64,000 bases of DNA, taken from the NCBI GenBank assembly GCA_012861695.1, contig JAAOOA010000060.1, forward strand, positions 15,499,972-15,563,971. Reading direction: 5' to 3'. This DNA is from Trematomus loennbergii (lineage: Eukaryota; Chordata; Actinopteri; Perciformes; Nototheniidae). Each line of letters opens with the position of its first letter. Position 1 is the first letter of the stretch. The position numbers and the translations under genes are program-made. The notes below the pieces were generated by a model that searched no databases, was not told the DNA's origin, and saw only the letters and a list, made by a program, of their open reading frames with translations. Below, piece by piece: positions 58,809 through 64,000 of the stretch.

Positions 58809-58964
58809 GGAACAGATCCTCTGATGACACTGGCTGATATAGCCGGTGTCACGTGGGTCACAGGTGACTTTGTTGATATTGGTACTCGTACTGCGCATGC
58901 GCACGATGGACATATCCAGTGCTAAAAGCACCGCCTCTGGCGGTCAGTAGGGACGAAATAGAAC
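58809..58964. repeat. DIRS right inverted terminal repeat
   Basis: From GGAACAGATCC to GACGAAATAGAAC, the inverse of 53205 back to about 53074 apart from its last 35 bases. Coding-like frames here are artefacts. Confidence 0.88.
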
Positions 58965-59278
58965 AGCGACTGTATTCGCCATGACACAGACAGTCTGTGG
59001 TTTGTACTTGTACTTGTACTAGACTTTTGTCTAGTTTATGAACAGATATGAGGAGCTGTGAGCTTGAGTGCTAACAGCTAACGGCTGATGTTGTTTTTCT
59101 CTGGTTCGCATTGAAGATGACGTCACGGCTCCGCCTACACTGCGTTACTATAGTTACTGCACCAGCTACTAAACTGTAATGGAAACGCAGCATAAAGTGA
59201 GCCAGTCCTAACAAGGCCTAACAAGGCCTAACTACCGTACTAAGCCGAGCGAGGCCCTGCAATGGAAATGCGCCATAA

Positions 59279-60966
59279 GATACCACCTCCTGATTAATGT
59301 GTTTATTTTATCTTCTGAGCCACATTTAGCAACAAGAAAACAGGTCACAGCTCCAGTGTTTGACTGCAGGTGTTAAGAGTCTTTAGGGCTGCATTTATCT
59401 GAGAATGCTACAATCCAGTTAAATGTACTTAATCTGGTTAAAATATAAACCTTTTTGTCTTGGTAGTGATTGCTGTATCACATCTTTGTTTTGCTTAGTG
59501 CAAAGAAAACTTTACTCATAGCCTCTCTTTCAAATGCTTTGCCTGCGGATAAAAGTCATCAATGTGTGCAGGGTGTGCGCAGAATAGCCATAGATAGATC
59601 ATGTGAAAGTTGTTCAGGTGTAGTAAAATAAAGTCATAGTCAGGTGCACCATCCTTATCTGCAGGTTTAGAAAGTCACCCATATATAATTTACCTCAATG
59701 CATTCATTTATGGAGGGTATAATAATTATATAATCAATATTGCATATTATACTTAACACATAAATCTATTGAGATGTACAGAATGTATCAAAATCCAGTC
59801 ATTCAATGGTGTGAATTGGAATATGTCATTTTAACATGATATGTAGAATCATTTTTCATTTGTAAATATTCTTAAATTTTTGCTAATGAATAACAAGCAA
59901 TAGCCATGCATTTCTTGAACATGTTATCAATCAAATGTGAAATAGAAATATGATATTAAAAAGTATTTATACAGTACTGGTCTCAAGATGATTTTCACTG
60001 TGTTGTGTACTGCTTTAGCCTTAGAAAATTATAATGCCTATAACTGCTATTATCCAGCACCATTAAACCAGTTTAAAAGCCCTGACTTTAAAAATACTTT
60101 TATAAAAAGACATTTAAATATGCAGCATTAGTTTTGAAAAGATTTAAACATGCTCAGTTTATTGTAGGCTATTCATAGTGAGCTCCTCAAGCTTAAGGAA
60201 TTTGTCAGGATTACCCAATTTAAGTAGTGCCATAGTCTATAAAAGATAATGACAGTTTAACAGTGTGAAAAACAATTATTGAAGAGTCTACACTTGACGT
60301 TACATTTGATTTATTTATGTTGTTTAAACTGTAAAATTAATTGCAGTAGATATGTAGCTTGAAACATAATAGCTGTGGTCAATATGTCAAAAAGAGTTGT
60401 TCCTTCTGGAGTGCCCTCATACTTCCCATTTAACTTGATTTACGGTATAACCAAATTATGGTGCGTAAGAGCACTGTTAAAAACTTATTGGGTAAAAAAA
60501 ATGTCAGACAGGTGACCCTGTATCACATGGATGTTCAGAGGTTATATCTTTTCTAATGGAAAAAAAGAAACCCTGATAACGATCATAAAACAATCAGCTC
60601 AGTCAGGTGCTTCACCTTTATCTAAAAACTGACAGCAGTTAATCAACAACACAAGTACATCATCTAATAAAATTAGATAATAAATCACACAAAAAGCTAG
60701 AGTGAACATATTTCTTGTAATGACTTTATTGATCTGGGTTAAGAATACTTTAATATGACATGCAAGTCTCTATGGCATTGTCAGAGTGTATTTACTTAGT
60801 ACCAGAAGAGAGTTTTGCCATGATATTTTCTACATTGATGCTGGTCAAAGGAGGAATCCTACAGGCTTTGGAGACACCCTTTCTTTCCCTCTTGCACCAC
60901 AGTGAAATCGACATTTGTGGTTTTTAGTTAAATGTCTCAACAACTATTGGTTTCCCATGAAAATAG
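59279..60966. other. AT-rich intergenic sequence
   Basis: No gene, RNA or delimited repeat recognised. Confidence 0.3.
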
Positions 60967-61487
60967 CAGTGGTAGAAAGTAAAGTAATTTTTTTTTTACA
61001 TATTACTTATTTCTGGTGAATGCTACTTTAGACTTCTACTCCATTACATTCAGAGATAAATATTGTAGGCCTACTTTTTCATCTACATGTATTTGTCAAA
61101 GTTAGTAGTAATTGTGTACAATAAAAACACATATGCTGATATGGTATAATGCAGTACTGTACAACTTATCTACACGATCTTTCTAGTGACTACAGTTGGT
61201 CAACATTGACCAACTTTAATGCTAAAATGAACTTACTGTACATGTACACAACTAAATACTGTGAATGATCCATTCTGCGTAGTAGTACTTTTACCATTGT
61301 ACATTTAGCTAATAATACTTCTGTACTTAATATTATTCTAAATGGGCCGTTGTGCAGAGTGAGTACTTATTTACTTTAAGCATATTTGATTATAATACTT
61401 TTCTACTATTACTCAAGTAACATTTTGAAATCAGGACTTTTACTTGTAGTGGAGTATTTTAAGACTATATAGTATTTGTACTTTTAC
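60967..61487 (+). mobile_element. fragment of an abundant fish DNA repeat (GCAGTGGTAGAAAGTA end)
   Basis: Begins AGCAGTGGTAGAAAGTA and is rich in ACTTTTACT, TACTTCTACTCC and related runs, as in a very common fish non-autonomous element whose end reads CAGTGGTGGAAAGTAACT. The right end is missing or merged with the next repeat. Family assignment is from memory. Confidence 0.5.
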
Positions 61488-61491
61488 TTAA

Positions 61492-61920
61492 AGGTAGGGT
61501 AGGTAATTCACCTTAGAAACACTTTTGTTATATTCCATGGAATGCTCTTAACATCCCGATAGCAATGAATAAATTAAATGCTTTGACAATAAATGTATAC
61601 AAAAATTTCATCTGTGGAAGCCGTGGCGCTGTAAAAAGCAAGTCCAATTATCTGCCTCGGCCCGCGGCAGATAATTGGATGGCCTACCTGCCAGGTACCT
61701 ACCTTCCATCTCATGCACAAACTTATCTCGTGCCCTCATTGGTCATGTGCGCGTTCGTGTAAGGAAGTCTGAAGGAAGGGGCAGATTTTTTTCGGTTGTG
61801 TACTTTCAAATTCTAGCTTACTCGAGCTGGTTTCTTTCTCCATTCTTACCCACCATTATATTAGTACTCCTTCCTACACTGGAAATAGGTTTACTCCTTC
61901 CTCCTCAGGTTGAATTGCAT
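61492..61920 (+). mobile_element. MITE-like repeat starting AGGTAGGGTAGGTAA after TTAA
   Basis: The left end follows TTAA (61488-61491). The interior includes GAATGCTCTTAACATCCCGA, CCAATTATCTGC...GGCAGATAATTGGA (a short inverted repeat near 61645-61679) and TCATTGGTCATGTGCGCG. No right end could be fixed; the open frames here are chance. Confidence 0.45.
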
Positions 61921-62603
61921 AATAACATGTTATTTTTTTTATTTAGCTCCATAATAAGGATGCATTTTCAATTAATCAAAAAAGATTGCAAAAGATATGG
62001 CATTTTCCTCCATACCTTTGAGCTTAATGCTAATTAGCAAATGTTACCAGGCTTACACGCTTCACTAACGTGGCTAAAATGTTTTCACAGCATAGGTAGG
62101 CTACTATTACAATATTTTGTCTGCTTTACATAAGTTAAAAGAAACAGAACAGGCCTTACCTGAAGCCCAGGTTAGCATGGGTCAGCTTGGCTAACTGCTA
62201 GCTTCCAGCAGAACCCGCTGTCCTCCAGTCTTCTTCTCATGGTAACCACGGAGACATGAGCTTGGTTAGTTTCCGTTCACGTAGTTTAACACATCAAAAC
62301 ACGCATAAACTAAACTAAACGTGTTAGTGGATGAGGTTTTACTGTCATTCACGATAGAGCTCTGCTGCACCCTTACTCTTCTGTCACTTGATTCACGCCC
62401 TATCGAGAATTACAACCAATCAACAACTTTGTTGAGGATGTTAGCATGTTCACATTAGCATAGCCGCACAGAGCTGCTAATATTCTATCAAATGCATCAA
62501 CATTTCACCATTAAAAGCAGTAGCTGATGTGCAGTATTTGGTCTAGTAAAGTGTGGTTCCCATGGGAGCAAATGTATTAAGTATTGGTTTTCTAATTGAC
62601 ATG
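61921..62603. other. unassigned, possibly interior of the DDE element to the right
   Basis: No frame or ends recognised. It may be the 3' non-coding part of the minus-strand transposon whose transposase follows. Confidence 0.25.
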
Positions 62604-63470
62604 TCATTTATTAGAAATTAGATATTTTACAGTGTTGTGGTGCTTGTAATAGGAGTATGTTTGTGCACGTGCCCTTAAATTCTTTGGCTTCTCTACAAAC
62701 ATTTCAAAACAGTCAATGATGGAAGTGCAGTTGCTAAAATTATCCCTGAAACACATGGTCAGACTAACCTGAATTTGATCTTTTGAGGGCCAAAATATAA
62801 GTGGTGACAGTCTGACATACATGACATCTAAAGTATTGTTGAACATTCTGACAACACTGCTCTTAGACATATGAAAAAGATAAACAAAAAAATATAAAAG
62901 GTAAGTTAAGCCTCATTCTCATCAGTGTTAATAAAAAGCTATGAAAGGGAGTCAGTCTTGGACCGGCTTTCACAAACCCAGACAGGAAACCAAAAACAAC
63001 CATCATTTTAGCATAGCTTGGTAGGCCTGTTAGTTCCTGTACCATCTCATCATTTCCTTTGAAGGCTTCTTCATTGAAAGACAGCACATTAACTTTGTCC
63101 TTAAGACAATTAACCTCAGCTCTTAATCGTGCACACTCGTTTGTCAATGCCTTGACTGTAGCTTGGCAGGCTGCATTTGAGCATGGTTCCACAATACCTG
63201 AGCTAAGAATGGCTTGAGAGTAACTGGTCATCTTTCACACATTCTTCTACCTGTTCAACTAAGGTGATGTCAAGCCCAGTGGCATCACTGGTGCTGGAAG
63301 GTGCCACAGTCTCATGGTCACTATCAGGAACCAAAGTCTCAGTCCGTTTCCTTTTCATCTGCTGAGTATGCTCAAATCTGCAGGTGGCATAGATGCTTCT
63401 CTGCCGCTGTCCAGCTGACGTGTGCGCAAACAGGCTGGGGATGTAGTCAGGGCTCATGGGGTTGTCATTT
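62604..63470 (-). pseudogene. THAP/DDE transposase (ISL2EU-like), partial and frameshifted
   Basis: Minus-strand frames 63457-63203, 63231-62863 and 62870-62604 form one protein with two frame changes. It starts with DYIPSLF, the end of a THAP domain, after a possible acceptor near 63480. A nuclear-signal-like KRKR stretch follows, then a coiled-coil region (VKALTNECARLRAEVNCLKD) and a helical block (FHSFLLTLMRMRLNLPF). The DDE part has IDCFEMFVEKP, with the first catalytic Asp, and YSYYKHHNTVKYLI. The remaining catalytic residues are missing. This layout is familiar from fish THAP-DDE_Tnp_4 transposases. Confidence 0.7.
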
Positions 63471-63513
63471 TTTTTTTCCTAAGCAGACAGAGGCAAACAT
63501 GGTAGAATATTAA

Positions 63514-63760
63514 AGAGGACCTATCATGCAAAATGCACTTTTGTACGTCTTTTATACATGAATATGTGTCCCCGGTGTTCCAGGGAACCCACCAAGTGTC
63601 AGAAAACACAACCCTCTCTATTTTCCTCCATACCCAAATCTCTAAAAAAGGGGCTGCAACGGATCTGATAAAAACTGATCCATTTGAACACTGTCCTGAC
63701 GTCAGGACAGTGGCGCTACGGCTATTGGGCCAACTCCACCAATCAGGAGGAGACAGCCAC
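63514..63760 (+). mobile_element. left part of a TTAA-target MITE
   Basis: AGAGGACCTATCATGCAAAA follows TTAA (63510-63513), the start of a common fish MITE. The interior includes CTGTCCTGACGTCAGGACAG, a 20-bp palindrome at about 63691-63710. No right end was found before the next repeat. Confidence 0.5.
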
Positions 63761-64000
63761 GGCCAGAATTGGGGTGATGTGGTCACGCTTTTTGTGGCCA
63801 GTGAGTAGACGTGCAGCTGCGTTCTGGACTAGCTGCAGGCGTTTAATTGACGCCTAGTCCATACCCACGTACAGAGCGTTGCAGTAGTCCAACCTCGAGG
63901 TAACAAAGGCGTTAATAACCCTTTCCAGGTCCTCAAACGATAAAAACGACTTGTTCTTGGCCAATAGTCGTATTTAAAAAAGCAGGTTTTGACTACGCTG
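63761..64000. repeat. interspersed repeat running off the right edge
   Basis: GCTGCGTTCTGGACTAGCTG and GAGCGTTGCAGTAGTCCAAC are blocks of a widely dispersed fish repeat, probably LINE-derived. It continues beyond the window. Confidence 0.4.

Larger units (their letters stand above)
53028..58964 (-). mobile_element. DIRS1-like retrotransposon, decayed, minus strand
   Basis: Inverted terminal repeats, an internal complementary region joining the complements of both ends, and minus-strand order gag, RT/RNase H, tyrosine recombinase identify a DIRS1-like element. These elements integrate through a circular intermediate by recombinase rather than by an integrase, so no TSD is expected and none is seen. 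All three coding regions are broken, and the 5' leader is occupied by two tandem-repeat arrays. Confidence 0.85.
52568..59275. mobile_element. TIR element with TAA TSD, split by a DIRS-like element
   Basis: Left end TGGCGCATTTCCACTACAG and right end CTGCAATGGAAATGCGCCA, flanked by TAA (52565-52567, 59276-59278). Its own sequence is about 460 bp on the left and 310 bp on the right. The whole 5.9-kb DIRS-like element lies between. No transposase. The 3-bp TSD suggests PIF/Harbinger. Confidence 0.8.

Noticed and set aside
58383..58925. 180-codon plus-strand frame near the right end of the DIRS element
   Set aside because: It runs through the inverted terminal repeat and leader; DIRS genes are on the other strand and no domain is seen.

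Overview
This window looks like gene-poor, transposon-rich nuclear DNA of a teleost fish. The evidence is eukaryotic throughout: long (CA)n and (GT)n microsatellites, L2/CR1/RTE-type LINE fragments, a tRNA-derived SINE, hAT, PIF/Harbinger and TTAA-target DNA transposons, a DIRS1-like retrotransposon, and GT-AG introns. No complete conserved host gene was recognised. Most of the sequence with identifiable content is mobile DNA, and many elements could be delimited by their terminal inverted repeats and target-site duplications (TSDs).

Layout. 0.8-4.6 kb: a broken LINE with an esterase-type ORF1, endonuclease and 5' part of the reverse transcriptase. 4.6-5.8 kb: a MITE split by a solo-LTR-like insert. 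6.8-8.5 kb: a large foldback element with an 8-bp TSD. 12.1-13.1 kb: a TAA-flanked TIR element. 14.0-15.3 kb: an LTR-like repeat split by a MITE that is itself split by another. 16.6-17.6 kb: a hAT derivative keeping an N-terminal transposase fragment. 19.4-25.2 kb: a nest of four DNA transposons plus a SINE and an L2 tail. 26.8-27.6 kb: a clean second copy of the outermost TTAA element. 28.9-31.7 kb: a three-level hAT/TIR/hAT nest. 33.6-35.4 kb: a LINE with a 413-codon reverse transcriptase frame. 38.7-40.0 kb: an RTE-like fragment and a LINE copy flanked by a 154-bp direct duplication.

The only candidates for host genes lie at 41.6-47.4 kb. Two TATA-driven first exons on the minus strand resemble ependymin signal-peptide exons; both look disabled. 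Between them, on the plus strand, is a short two-exon reading frame for a possible secreted peptide.

47.6-52.5 kb is almost continuous transposon: a Harbinger copy with a hAT inside, then a hAT containing a THAP-encoding TIR element and an L2 LINE. 52.6-59.3 kb is a TIR element split by a nearly full-length but decayed DIRS1-like element on the minus strand (gag, RT/RNase H, tyrosine recombinase). It has inverted terminal repeats and an internal region that joins the complements of both ends. The right edge holds a decayed THAP/DDE transposase on the minus strand and partial repeats.

The genes do not form a pathway. The window records successive insertions, and the nesting gives their relative order. 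The most unusual features are the DIRS terminal/internal complementary structure with its 46-bp palindromic tandem array, the 154-bp duplication flanking a LINE, the repeated CACTACCGAAAC motif inside one element, and the small secreted-peptide candidate.
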